A stretch of 30,564 nucleotides of DNA, taken from positions 1-30,564 of the forward strand of contig CAZJIU010000020.1 in NCBI GenBank assembly GCA_964546145.1, read 5' to 3'. Position 1 is the first letter of the stretch, and every line of letters starts with the position of its first letter. Under the pieces are notes generated by a model. It did no database searches, was not told the DNA's origin, and saw only the letters and a list, made by a program, of their open reading frames with translations. A program made the translations under genes and the position numbers. This document shows positions 16,910 through 25,203 of this stretch, in pieces. The DNA is from CAZAKO01 sp964546145 (GTDB taxonomy: Bacteria; Fidelibacterota; UBA2242).

Positions 16910-17353
16910 ATGGGTCTAAAAGAACGTTTACAACAAGATTTAATCGAGTCTACTAAATCCCGCAACGAACTCAAGACCGGCGTTATTCGGTTATTGCGCG
17001 GGATGATTCGCAAGCAAGAAATTGATCAGCGAAAAGAATTTGGCGATGACAATATTATTGGGGTACTAGCCAGTGCGGTCAAACAGCGACGCGAATCCAT
17101 CAAAGCCTATACTGATGGCGGTCGAGCCGATCTGGTAGCCCAGGAGCAAGCCGAGTTGGCCATAATCGAGTCCTATCTGCCTCAAGCCCTTTCGTCTCAG
17201 GAATTGGAAAAAATTGTCCAGGATACCATTGCCGAAACCGGTGCGACATCTATCAAAGATCTGGGCAAGGTTATGGCGAAAATAATGCCGCAAGTCAAAG
17301 GTCGCGCGGACGGAACCGCAGTTCAGGCAATGGTACGCTCAAAGTTAACCTGA
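16910..17353 (+). CDS. GatB/YqeY-family protein
   Basis: This 147-aa soluble protein is the stand-alone YqeY domain, related to the C-terminal tRNA-binding tail of GatB. The signatures seen are ESTKSRNELKTGVIRLLRG near the N-terminus, AVKQRRESIKAYTDGGRADLVAQEQAEL, IIESYLPQALS, and a C-terminal DLGKVMAKIMPQVKGRADG. The last is very characteristic. AGAGGT lies upstream of the ATG at good spacing. Its exact role is not settled; binding tRNA or aminoacyl-tRNA enzymes is often proposed. It sits among housekeeping genes as in many genomes. Confidence 0.95.
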   Translation: MGLKERLQQDLIESTKSRNELKTGVIRLLRGMIRKQEIDQRKEFGDDNIIGVLASAVKQRRESIKAYTDGGRADLVAQEQAELAIIESYLPQALSSQELEKIVQDTIAETGATSIKDLGKVMAKIMPQVKGRADGTAVQAMVRSKLT

Positions 17354-17446
17354 TTTCTTCCTCCTTCTTGATGAGTTCTGGGAAGAATGGTTGATACCAG
17401 GAAAGTGAAGGAACCGTATTTTTGGAAAAATTAAGCTGAGTTATCA

Positions 17447-18067
17447 ATGTATACTCTCTTTGATTTAATTGTCCTGATTGTCGTTGGTTTTCTGGGATTT
17501 GCCGGTTTGCGCCGGGGCTTGATTGAGGAAGCTTTTAAACTGATTGGTCTGGTCCTGGGTTCTTACTTAGCTATACGTTATTATTCGCTTGGGATATGGC
17601 TTATTAAGGATATTTTTTCCGTAGCCGAAGGTGTCCAGACTGTAGTCGGTTTTTTGATTGTGTTTTTGATAGTTTATTTTGCGGTGAAAATATTGGCAAT
17701 GATCCTGAAACGACTTGTCAAAGCATTGAGCTTGGTCTGGTTGGATCGTCTGGCTGGTTTCTGCTTTGGGGCTCTCAAAGCATTGCTGATTATGGCTATT
17801 GTCGTCTGGTGTATCAACATTTTTGCTACAAGTCGTCCGGTGCAGAAGTTGGCCACTTCTTCGCCAGCGTTTATTTATCTCAACCGCTGGGAGCGGTTTT
17901 TAATTCAGGCTTTACAGATTGAAGAACAATCCGATTCCCTTCAGGGAGCTGTCCAGGAACTCTTAAAAACCCCGCGTCAAGCCCCACTACCTTTGCCCTC
18001 TGTTCCGGACTCGCTGATTAATAAAGTGAAAATGATCGAGCCAAATACGCTGGATAATAAGGAGTAG
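17447..18067 (+). CDS. CvpA-family inner-membrane protein
   Basis: This 206-aa protein has four predicted transmembrane helices (about 5-21, 30-45, 63-82 and 103-126) in the CvpA layout. FDLIVLIVVGFLGFAGLRRG opens the family pattern, and WLDRLAGFCFGALKALLIM precedes the fourth helix. The ~80-residue C-terminal tail is cytoplasmic and poorly conserved. The family is named for colicin V production in E. coli but is widespread, with an uncertain role in envelope maintenance. It is followed 2 nt later by mutS2, a neighbour pair seen in many bacteria, so the two are probably one transcript. Confidence 0.93.
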   Translation: MYTLFDLIVLIVVGFLGFAGLRRGLIEEAFKLIGLVLGSYLAIRYYSLGIWLIKDIFSVAEGVQTVVGFLIVFLIVYFAVKILAMILKRLVKALSLVWLDRLAGFCFGALKALLIMAIVVWCINIFATSRPVQKLATSSPAFIYLNRWERFLIQALQIEEQSDSLQGAVQELLKTPRQAPLPLPSVPDSLINKVKMIEPNTLDNKE

Positions 18068-18069
18068 TC

Positions 18070-20448
18070 ATGGTGACCGATGCCCGTGAAAAGCTGGGAT
18101 TTGATCGGTTGGCTAACCTGATAGCTGCCGAAACTCTGTCTAAAGCAGGCAAAATCCGAACGCTCAATTTGTCGCCGCTGAATGATTACCATGAAATAAT
18201 TGTCCGGATGGGAAAAGTTGCGACTTTACAGAAATTGTTCGAGCAGAATAACCATTTGCCCCTGGAACAATTTGGGGATATTCGACCGGAGTTAAAACGC
18301 TGTCGGATTAGCGGCAGTTTTTTGAGTATAGCATCTCTGATTGAAATTAATAATATTTTAAAACAGTGTGTGAGATTGCGTCATTTCTGGCAACAGAACC
18401 GCCAGGTTTTAGCACCGCCTGCTGAATTGATTGAGCAACTTGATCCACTGGAACCAGCGCAGCGTCTGATTCGAAGGGTCATTAAAGAGGATCAGCCGGG
18501 CAAACCGGAGGCAGCTGATTTAAAAGAGTTGGTCAAAGATAATGCCAGCCCGGCATTAGCCCGGATTCGCCAGCAAATTAGCCGGACACTTGCGCGGCTT
18601 CAGCAGGAAATTGAGCACGTTATGCAGCAAGCTCGGCGGGAGAAATGGCTGCATGAAGAGCAGGCCACAATTAGGGATGGTCGTTTTGTCCTGCCGCTAC
18701 GTAGCGAGAGTAAGCGCAAAATCAAGGGTATTATTCATGGTCAATCGGCAACCGGGGCAACAGTCTATGTGGAACCCCTGAGTATCGTCGAAATTAATAA
18801 TACGATTAAAGACCTGGAAATGCAAGAGCAGGCGGAAATCGAGCTGATTTTACGGGTCCTTACCGATGAGCTGCGCCCCGATTTTGATCGCCTCGAAACC
18901 GATTTGAATATCTTGATTGAATTGGACTTTCTGCGAGCCTGTGCCAGGTTTGCCCAGCGTTTCCGCTGCAATGTTCCGCAGCTTGAGCTTGAGGATCGTC
19001 GTCTAAAGTTAAAAAATGCCCGCCATCCGCTGCTGTCGCTGGTAAAGGAGGTGGTGCCTCTCGATCTTGAACTCGATCAAAATTTCAGGTGCTTGATCAT
19101 TTCCGGTCCTAATGCCGGTGGCAAAACCGTAGCGCTGAAAACTATTGGTTTGATTGGTCAAATGGCAATGGCAGGATTACCTATTCCGGCAGATGAGGAC
19201 AGCTGCTTGCCCTTTTTCGATCAATTTTTAATTGATATCGGCGATCAGCAATCGCTGGAAAATGACCTCTCAACTTTTACTTCCCATGTCACCAACCTCA
19301 AGCAGTTCATTGATTTGGCGACTGATAAATCTTTGGTAATGATTGATGAATTGGGTACTGCAACCGATCCGCTGGAGGGCGTGGCTTTAGGCCAGGCGGT
19401 GCTGGAAGAGTTATTGAGAAAAAAGACCTTGACGGTTGTAACGACTCACCACAGCGGCTTGAAAGCCTTCGCCGATAAGCAGGAGGGGGTGATCAATGCC
19501 GCCATGGAATTTGATACTGAGGAGCTCAAACCGACCTATCGCCTGCAGTTGGGTTTGCCGGGCAGCAGTTATGCGCTGGAAATTGCGCAGCGATTGGAAT
19601 TGAAAAGAGTGGTGATCCAACGGGCTAAAGAGCTGATGGGCAGCGACAAGGTGAAGCTCGAGAACCTCCTGCGCGAGGTGGAAGTTCTTAGAGTGAAAAT
19701 CTCCGAGGAGAGTCGGTCAGTCGAGCGGAATAAAAAGACCTTGGACAAATTGATCCAGGAATACGAAGATCGAGTGGCTGCCATTCGGGAAAAACATAAA
19801 GCTATAGATCATAAAATTGCTGAGGAGCTGCAAAATATTGTAAATGAATCCCGCTCACGGATCGAGCATGCCGTAAAGGATATCAGGGAAAAAGAGGCAT
19901 CCCGGGAAACGATCATCGAAGCTAAGAAGACCCTGGAAGCTATTCAGGAAAAAATTCGCCAACGAGTACCACAGAAAAAGCCGCTGCAACAACCCGAGCC
20001 CGAAAATATTCGGGTCAGTAGTTGGGTGAAAGTCGAGGGAGTTCCGGGTGTGGGACAGATTGTCGAGCTGCCGGCAAACCGCCAGAAAGCAGCGGTCAAT
20101 ATTGATGGCAAATTATTATGGGTATCGGTAGATGTGCTTAAGGTTGTTGAGCATGATGAAATTCCGACATCAGCAACTGCGGGAACACAGATTCAAGTGG
20201 AAAGTATCCCGTCGTATCGTTTGGATTTAAGGGGGATTCGACTTGACGAAGCCCGGGCAATGCTGGAAAAATTTCTTGATCGGGCGCTGCTGTCCGGTTT
20301 GAATCAAATTGAAATTATCCATGGTAAAGGAACTGGTGCCCTCCAGAGAATGACCCATGAGGTATTGAGAAGCACACCGGGCATTCGCAGCTTCCGTTTT
20401 GAGGATTTCGACAGCGGCGGCACTGGTGTGACGGTCGTCGAACTCTGA
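18070..20448 (+). CDS. mutS2: MutS2, ATPase with Smr endonuclease domain
   Basis: This 792-aa MutS paralogue is linked to suppression of recombination and, in Bacillus, to rescue of collided ribosomes. It lacks the N-terminal mismatch-reading domains of MutS. The core and clamp helices fill the first ~330 residues. Walker A GPNAGGKT is at 346-353 and Walker B LVMIDELGTATDP starts at 422. A long charged coiled coil (about 520-650) is followed by a KOW-like region (VEGVPGVGQIVELP). The Smr domain (about 715-792) has LDLRG (718-722) and HGKGTG (751-756). AAGGAG precedes the ATG. A terminator lies ~100 nt downstream, so it probably ends the operon that starts near porX. Confidence 0.97.
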   Translation: MVTDAREKLGFDRLANLIAAETLSKAGKIRTLNLSPLNDYHEIIVRMGKVATLQKLFEQNNHLPLEQFGDIRPELKRCRISGSFLSIASLIEINNILKQCVRLRHFWQQNRQVLAPPAELIEQLDPLEPAQRLIRRVIKEDQPGKPEAADLKELVKDNASPALARIRQQISRTLARLQQEIEHVMQQARREKWLHEEQATIRDGRFVLPLRSESKRKIKGIIHGQSATGATVYVEPLSIVEINNTIKDLEMQEQAEIELILRVLTDELRPDFDRLETDLNILIELDFLRACARFAQRFRCNVPQLELEDRRLKLKNARHPLLSLVKEVVPLDLELDQNFRCLIISGPNAGGKTVALKTIGLIGQMAMAGLPIPADEDSCLPFFDQFLIDIGDQQSLENDLSTFTSHVTNLKQFIDLATDKSLVMIDELGTATDPLEGVALGQAVLEELLRKKTLTVVTTHHSGLKAFADKQEGVINAAMEFDTEELKPTYRLQLGLPGSSYALEIAQRLELKRVVIQRAKELMGSDKVKLENLLREVEVLRVKISEESRSVERNKKTLDKLIQEYEDRVAAIREKHKAIDHKIAEELQNIVNESRSRIEHAVKDIREKEASRETIIEAKKTLEAIQEKIRQRVPQKKPLQQPEPENIRVSSWVKVEGVPGVGQIVELPANRQKAAVNIDGKLLWVSVDVLKVVEHDEIPTSATAGTQIQVESIPSYRLDLRGIRLDEARAMLEKFLDRALLSGLNQIEIIHGKGTGALQRMTHEVLRSTPGIRSFRFEDFDSGGTGVTVVEL

Positions 20449-20545
20449 GGATTGAATTCGTTACACGGAGTATATTTTATTAATTAATTTTTAGTGAGAT
20501 TTTTTGCAGATTTAGTAATACTCGGTGTAGCAAAAAAATCTGGAG

Positions 20546-20571
20546 TGCGCCAAAAGCATTGGCGCATTTTT
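20546..20571 (+). terminator. Intrinsic terminator after mutS2
   Basis: A perfect 8-bp stem, TGCGCCAA (20546-20553) and TTGGCGCA (20559-20566) with loop AAGCA, is followed directly by TTTTT. This is a strong plus-strand terminator closing the long operon before dnaG. Confidence 0.9.
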
Positions 20572-20596
20572 AATTATTGAAAAATATCAGATTTTC

Positions 20597-20633
20597 TGCG
20601 AACTGCGTTCGCATGCTTCAACACTGTTGAAGC
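20597..20633. repeat. Two tandem triloop hairpins between mutS2 and dnaG
   Basis: Two perfect inverted repeats lie 1 nt apart. TGCGAAC (20597-20603) pairs with GTTCGCA (20607-20613) around TGC. GCTTCAAC (20615-20622) pairs with GTTGAAGC (20626-20633) around ACT. Neither is followed by a T-run, so they are not terminators. They may be a short REP-like intergenic element, an operator pair or a structured leader of dnaG. Confidence 0.6.
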
Positions 20634-20670
20634 AATCCAAATTAGGGATCAATTTTAAGATAAAATTTGC

Positions 20671-20692
20671 GTTTATTAGCGTTCATTAGCGG
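20671..20692. repeat. Short 10-bp tandem repeat upstream of dnaG
   Basis: GTTTATTAGC (20671-20680) is followed at once by GTTCATTAGC (20681-20690), differing at one base, and then by GG. TTAGCG thus occurs twice in register about 50 nt before the dnaG start. Two direct 10-bp sites fit one helical turn, as an operator would, but the sequence also resembles short intergenic repeats common in bacteria. The function is not known. Confidence 0.45.
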
Positions 20693-20738
20693 TTTGCTAT
20701 CTTGCCAAATGAACCGGATTGCTTAAATTAGTACTGTT

Positions 20739-22559
20739 ATGCCGAAGATTTCCAATAATTCCATCCAGCAGATCAAAGCCCGGGCAGACGTTCTCGACGT
20801 CGTTGCGGAAGTTGTGCAGTTGAAACAGCGTGGGCGCAATTACTTCGGTTTATGTCCCTTCCACGAGGAAAAAACGCCCTCGTTCAGTGTCAATCCGGCG
20901 CTGGGAATCTTTCACTGCTTCGGCTGTGGCAAAGGCGGCAATGCAATTACCTTTGTGATGGAATATGAAAAAATCGAATATGTCGAAGCTTTAAAGCGAC
21001 TGGCTGAGCGCTACGGGATTCAGCTCGAGTATGAAAAGGGCACTGACGATCTGCAAAAAGGCGAAACGGCGCTGTTATACGAACTGCATGATGTTGCTAT
21101 GGGGATTTACCAGAAGCAGCTTTTCAGCGACAAGGGTCGGCCAGCCCTCGAATATCTCGAGAATCGCGGTTTTACCAAGGCGCTGCTGAATCAGTTCTCA
21201 ATTGGTTATGCAACGGACGAATGGGACAGCTTGATTCGTCAGATAGATCCCAAGCGATTTTCATCCAAAGTGCTTGAACAGTCCGGTCTATTTGTCAGTG
21301 CCAAGGAGCGGAATCGGTTGCTGGATCGTTTCCGCAATCGGATTATGTTTCCGATTTTTAATCTGGCGGGACGGGTAGTGGCTTTCGGTGGGCGGACGCT
21401 GGATCCTCAGGAAGAGGCCAAATACCTGAATTCGCCGGAGACACCGATCTACTTTAAAAGCGGGACACTCTACGGTCTGGAACACTCGAAAAATGTGATT
21501 CAGCAGGGGAAAGAGGCAATCTTAGTCGAAGGTTATACTGATTTCTTGCGAGTCTATTCCAGCGGAATCGAGAATGTCGTCGCCAGCTCCGGGACTGCCT
21601 TGAATTTCCATCATGCAAGGGTATTGAAGCGATTTGCAGTTAAGATAATTTTGTGTTACGACGGCGATGATGCCGGGCAAAAAGCTACCGAACGAGCGGG
21701 ATTCGTGTTGCTCAAAGAGGGTTTGGATGTCCGGATTATGCAGCTGCCACTGGAAGATGATCCGGATTCTTACCTGAGTAAATATGCTCCGGATGAATTC
21801 CGGAAACTGCAGCAAAGCTCACCAGAGTTTATTGACTGGTTTATTCGCAAGTACGCAGAAGCCCGGCAAACGCCGACCGCAAAGAGTCAGTTTGTTGAAC
21901 AGCTGGTGACCGAAATTACCGAAGTGCAGAATCCGGTAACCCGGGATTTTATTATAAAGGAAATTGCCGAAAAGCTGAATCTTCGGGAAGAGCGGATCAT
22001 TGCTCAGGTGAGGAGAGTCTTACGCCAACGAAAGGTGGGATCAATTAGTGCAGTCAAATCGGATTTTAGCACTGCCCCAGAATTACGAATTGTTACCGGT
22101 ATTGATCGAGCCGAATTCGAACTCCTAAAACTCATGCTCATCGGCGAAGATGAGCTGCTTCATTTTATCACTGAAAAAATTACAGTGCCAAATTTCCAGC
22201 ATGTAGTACTTAAGAATATCGCCGAAGAAATTTACCGAAGGATTCAGAATCAGGAAGATTTGTCGCCTGCCGGATTATACGATCATGGATGGACCGACGA
22301 GGAACGATTCTATCTTTCCAAAATCATTATCGAATCCGAATCCAATGTGGAAAGCCTGAATGATGAAGAAAAAATCCGATTAGTTATGGATTACATAACC
22401 GTCATGCTGAACGAAAATCTGGGAAAATCTATCAGAGAATTGCGGATAAAGATCAGAGAAGCAGAGAAACTGAAGCAAAATACCTCCTCAATGGTTGAGG
22501 AACACTCCAAATTACAAAAAAGATGGTATGAGATCAAATCCCAGCTGCAGCGGCGATAG
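20739..22559 (+). CDS. dnaG: DnaG, DNA primase
   Basis: This 606-aa replication primase makes RNA primers at the fork. The CHC2 zinc domain has C39, H42, C60 and C63 (CPFHEEKTPSFS; HCFGCGKGG). The RNA polymerase core includes the basic RFRNRIMFPI segment and GRVVAFGGR. TOPRIM shows E264 in LVEGYTDF and D308/D310/D311 in YDGDDAG. The C-terminal ~150 residues are the divergent helicase-binding region. The ATG at 20739 gives the canonical N-terminus, with no strong ribosome-binding site in front. It appears to be a single-gene unit with its own promoter. rpoD, which often follows dnaG in other phyla, is absent here. Confidence 0.97.
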   Translation: MPKISNNSIQQIKARADVLDVVAEVVQLKQRGRNYFGLCPFHEEKTPSFSVNPALGIFHCFGCGKGGNAITFVMEYEKIEYVEALKRLAERYGIQLEYEKGTDDLQKGETALLYELHDVAMGIYQKQLFSDKGRPALEYLENRGFTKALLNQFSIGYATDEWDSLIRQIDPKRFSSKVLEQSGLFVSAKERNRLLDRFRNRIMFPIFNLAGRVVAFGGRTLDPQEEAKYLNSPETPIYFKSGTLYGLEHSKNVIQQGKEAILVEGYTDFLRVYSSGIENVVASSGTALNFHHARVLKRFAVKIILCYDGDDAGQKATERAGFVLLKEGLDVRIMQLPLEDDPDSYLSKYAPDEFRKLQQSSPEFIDWFIRKYAEARQTPTAKSQFVEQLVTEITEVQNPVTRDFIIKEIAEKLNLREERIIAQVRRVLRQRKVGSISAVKSDFSTAPELRIVTGIDRAEFELLKLMLIGEDELLHFITEKITVPNFQHVVLKNIAEEIYRRIQNQEDLSPAGLYDHGWTDEERFYLSKIIIESESNVESLNDEEKIRLVMDYITVMLNENLGKSIRELRIKIREAEKLKQNTSSMVEEHSKLQKRWYEIKSQLQRR

Positions 22560-22634
22560 TTCGTAACCAAAAAATTTATTCGTAGAATCATATTTTAGAT
22601 TAAATACAGAGATGACAAATCTATTTGTAGAATT

Positions 22635-22650
22635 GATAGAAATTTCTATC
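22635..22650. promoter_or_regulatory. 16-bp perfect palindrome upstream of the CBM9-like gene
   Basis: GATAGAAA (22635-22642) and TTTCTATC (22643-22650) form a perfect palindrome with no spacer, ending 27 nt before the chosen ATG. Spacerless palindromes suit a dimeric repressor operator better than an RNA hairpin. TTTT follows, so a weak terminator of dnaG is an alternative. Confidence 0.4.
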
Positions 22651-22677
22651 TTTTCGGCAAAATTGAAGAGGTATTTC

Positions 22678-23817
22678 ATGAAATTGAATGGTTTGGTTAG
22701 TTTTGGATTGGGTTTACTGCTTTTTTTATTCTGCTGGAATATTGCCTGGGCAGGTTCTTCCGGGATGCAAGCTCAGGATGATCCGGTCGAGGCGCCAGAG
22801 GTTTCTTCACCACCGGTAATTGACGGAATTGCCAATGACGCCTGCTGGGAGGAGGCAAAATGGCAACCGATTGATCAGACCTGGATACCGTGGAACGCGC
22901 CGCTTGAGCCTGATGATTTTACTGGACGATATAAAACCGTTTGGTCGGTGACCCAAAACCTGATGTATTTTGCCGTGGAAATTACCGATGATGTGATTTC
23001 GGATGCCTTTGTCAAAGGTCAAACTGCCGCTGTTTATAATTTCGATATGATTGAGGTATTCATTGATCAGGACAAATCCGGTGGCGAACACCGTTATGAT
23101 ATTGGCAACAGCAATGCCGAGAATGCCTTTGCCTATCACATTTTTGCAAAACATCCCGAATCCGGAGGAACAACTACCGAATTTTCGGTAACTGATATGG
23201 CCGGAATGGGTGGGGAGGTTTCCTATACCGATCACTTTCCTGAGTTTGCATTGGGCAGGATTGATCATGTGTCAACCTATGAATTTTCACTAATCGTATA
23301 CGACGATACCTATTCAGATACAAATAAAGAGGGCGCCAGGGTCACGTTGACGACCGGTATGGAGATGGGCTTAACACTGGCGGCTAACGACGACGATGAA
23401 CCGGAAGTTAATCCCATAATGACCGTACGTGACAATATGATCGGTTCGGTCGCAGTAGCACATCAGGACAGTAATAATCACTGGATAAACGCCGATGATT
23501 TTGGAACGGTGAAATTGATTTCTCCTCCAAGTGCCATTAAATCCGGAAGAGCATCCCGCAGCAGTCAAGATTTCAAAGTGTTTCCCAATCCGACAAAAAA
23601 GTCGTTTCAGATTAAATTGGACAATGGAATTTTTGGGCAGTTCGATATCAAATTATATAACCTGCTTGGTCGGGAAGTCTATCATACTTCCGGAACAGGC
23701 GGTAACAATCAGAGGACCGATTTTGTTTTTACGCCCGATTTGAGTGTCGGTATGTATTTTATTGAAATCAACTGCAATGATCAGCGCTCGCTGCAAAAAG
23801 TCTTTTTGATTCGATAG
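22678..23817 (+). CDS. Secreted CBM9-like protein with T9SS sorting domain
   Basis: This 379-aa protein has a signal peptide (1-25, ending NIAWA). Residues ~44-282 form a carbohydrate-binding CBM9-like / DOMON-related beta-sandwich: PPVIDGIANDACWEEA opens it, then KTVWSVTQNLMYFAVEITDD and FDMIEVFIDQDKSGG. From ~297 there is a type A T9SS C-terminal sorting domain: VFPNP (301-305), LYNLLGREV, GMYFIEI and a final KVFLIR. It should cross the outer membrane by T9SS and be released or anchored at the surface. No catalytic domain is present, so it may bind glycans or haem-like ligands. AAGAGGT precedes the 22678 ATG. An upstream ATG (22612) would spoil the signal peptide. Confidence 0.93.
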   Translation: MKLNGLVSFGLGLLLFLFCWNIAWAGSSGMQAQDDPVEAPEVSSPPVIDGIANDACWEEAKWQPIDQTWIPWNAPLEPDDFTGRYKTVWSVTQNLMYFAVEITDDVISDAFVKGQTAAVYNFDMIEVFIDQDKSGGEHRYDIGNSNAENAFAYHIFAKHPESGGTTTEFSVTDMAGMGGEVSYTDHFPEFALGRIDHVSTYEFSLIVYDDTYSDTNKEGARVTLTTGMEMGLTLAANDDDEPEVNPIMTVRDNMIGSVAVAHQDSNNHWINADDFGTVKLISPPSAIKSGRASRSSQDFKVFPNPTKKSFQIKLDNGIFGQFDIKLYNLLGREVYHTSGTGGNNQRTDFVFTPDLSVGMYFIEINCNDQRSLQKVFLIR

Positions 23818-24045
23818 AACTGCTTTAATAATACTGAGGCGTGCGAGCGCAGTATAAAGAAGATTTTCATTTGCTTTGTTATTTTAGAAATACGTTAATA
23901 TTGTTGACGCACTCCGAGAAATTTTCACCTAACTTTATAATCACTTTTAATTGTAATTAACATTTGGTTTATAATCTTTGCATAATTGACTAATATTTTG
24001 TTAGTTATAATCAATGAAAGAAGTCACGAGTCTAGGATTGAATTT
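23818..24045 (+). promoter_or_regulatory. Intergenic region with a probable promoter for the lipoprotein pair
   Basis: This 228-nt AT-rich gap holds a perfect TATAAT at 23970-23975, with no good -35 at 17 nt (only TTAATT at 23947-23952). The same spot reads TAATCTTTG, one base off the Bacteroidota TAnnTTTG box. Near the start, ATACTG (23831-23836) and CAGTAT (23850-23855) could form a small hairpin without a T-run, a poor terminator for the preceding gene. Confidence 0.4.
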
Positions 24046-25203
24046 ATGAAGCGGATTCTGGTATTTTATCTATGTCTCGGATTGCTAAGCTGTGGTATTT
24101 TCAGGAAATCGGTTAAGCCGGAAGAGGAAGCGGAGCTAGTTGAAAAACCTGCCATAGCTGCACCTGAGGTAGTAAAAATCGCTCCGGTTAATCCCGGCGG
24201 CAATCCGGGATTACTCAAATCGCCTTTGCACTTTCTGCCCTCTTATCAAGCTCAGGGTGGTCCTTATATTTTACTGGATTCAGTGAATGTGGTAGTCAAG
24301 ATAGACCAGGCGACTTTGACGAGAATCAACGAATATTGGATTGCTGAACAAGAAAAAAAGGCCGGTATCAGTTCGAAGGAGGCGCAATCCCGAATTGTTC
24401 GCTATTTTGCGGCAAAATTTCAGGCTAGTGATTTATTAGGCGAGCCAATTACTCCCGATCAGGCTCAAAAGCAGCCCCATTTCAAGGGCGTGTTTGATGG
24501 CAACAACAAGCTCCTTTCGCTGGAATTCATTGGCGAGAGCGAGCGTACCGCGCCAGTGAGGGAGAATCTTTCGTTTTTATATGCCACACGCTGGGATCTC
24601 CTGTTCAATCGGCGGTTAAATTATATCGACAATCAGGATAATCGTCCACCGCCCCATGTCAAAGTCTATACCGATCCGGCGAAAACCGTCCACCTGGTTG
24701 AATATATCAATGAGGATAAACAGGTAATTGCCCGGGGAGTATTTACCTACGGCATAAAGAACCTTATTTTGGAACAGCGGATCGAATTCCCCCATGGTGG
24801 CAAATTGACCGATTTACACCCTGATTTTTTTAATAATCAATTTGAGCAAGTTCAGGCGGATTGGGTGGTAAAATGTCTTTTTGATTCCAATAATCTTCTC
24901 TCTGATCTGATTGTGATGGAGGATGTGGGAAATATTTATTACCGTTATCATTTTCATTATGAGAAGGTTGACAATTCTCAAATTGTCGAAGCTTTTATTT
25001 ATAATAATGATGACAATCTAGCTGGTCGGTATGAACTCTATTTTGACGAGCAAAACGAGCTGGTCAAGAAAATTATAATTTCCGTGGACGGTTCAATTTT
25101 AGAGTATATGCAGTATCAAGTTGATTATGATAATTTGAAAAGTATTGTGGATTATTACGATAAGGACGGCTTGCATATCAACCGGATTTACCGCGATTTA
25201 TGA
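24046..25203 (+). CDS. Lipoprotein of unknown function with repeated beta-hairpin motifs
   Basis: This 385-aa lipoprotein has a short signal and lipobox LLSC (C16), followed by a low-complexity E/K/A/P linker to about residue 55. I recognise no named family. The rest contains several spaced motifs of the form (F/Y)D-x-(N/Q)N-x-L: VFDGNNKLL (149-157), LFDSNNLLS (279-287), YFDEQNELV (332-340) and YYDKDGLHI (370-378). These recall the beta-hairpin repeats of YD/MORN-like antitoxin-type proteins, though weakly. AGGA upstream of the 24046 ATG supports this start; a longer in-frame start at 23986 would bury the lipobox. Its TGA overlaps the next lipoprotein's ATG (ATGA), so the two are translated together and probably act together at the envelope. 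Confidence 0.85.
   Translation: MKRILVFYLCLGLLSCGIFRKSVKPEEEAELVEKPAIAAPEVVKIAPVNPGGNPGLLKSPLHFLPSYQAQGGPYILLDSVNVVVKIDQATLTRINEYWIAEQEKKAGISSKEAQSRIVRYFAAKFQASDLLGEPITPDQAQKQPHFKGVFDGNNKLLSLEFIGESERTAPVRENLSFLYATRWDLLFNRRLNYIDNQDNRPPPHVKVYTDPAKTVHLVEYINEDKQVIARGVFTYGIKNLILEQRIEFPHGGKLTDLHPDFFNNQFEQVQADWVVKCLFDSNNLLSDLIVMEDVGNIYYRYHFHYEKVDNSQIVEAFIYNNDDNLAGRYELYFDEQNELVKKIIISVDGSILEYMQYQVDYDNLKSIVDYYDKDGLHINRIYRDL

Noticed and set aside
17354..17446. TTCTTCC...GGAAGAA inverted repeat after the YqeY-family gene as a terminator
   Set aside because: The arms are short, the loop is long and no T-run follows the stem.
20671..20692. CRISPR or origin iteron array
   Set aside because: Only two 10-bp units with no spacers or further copies, too few for either.
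22612..22677. Upstream ATG extending the CBM9-like protein by 22 residues
   Set aside because: The extension covers the palindrome and would put charged residues before the signal peptide; the ATG at 22678 has a good ribosome-binding site.
23986..24045. Upstream start extending the first lipoprotein by 20 residues
   Set aside because: It would move the lipobox to an internal position; AGGA at the right distance supports the ATG at 24046.
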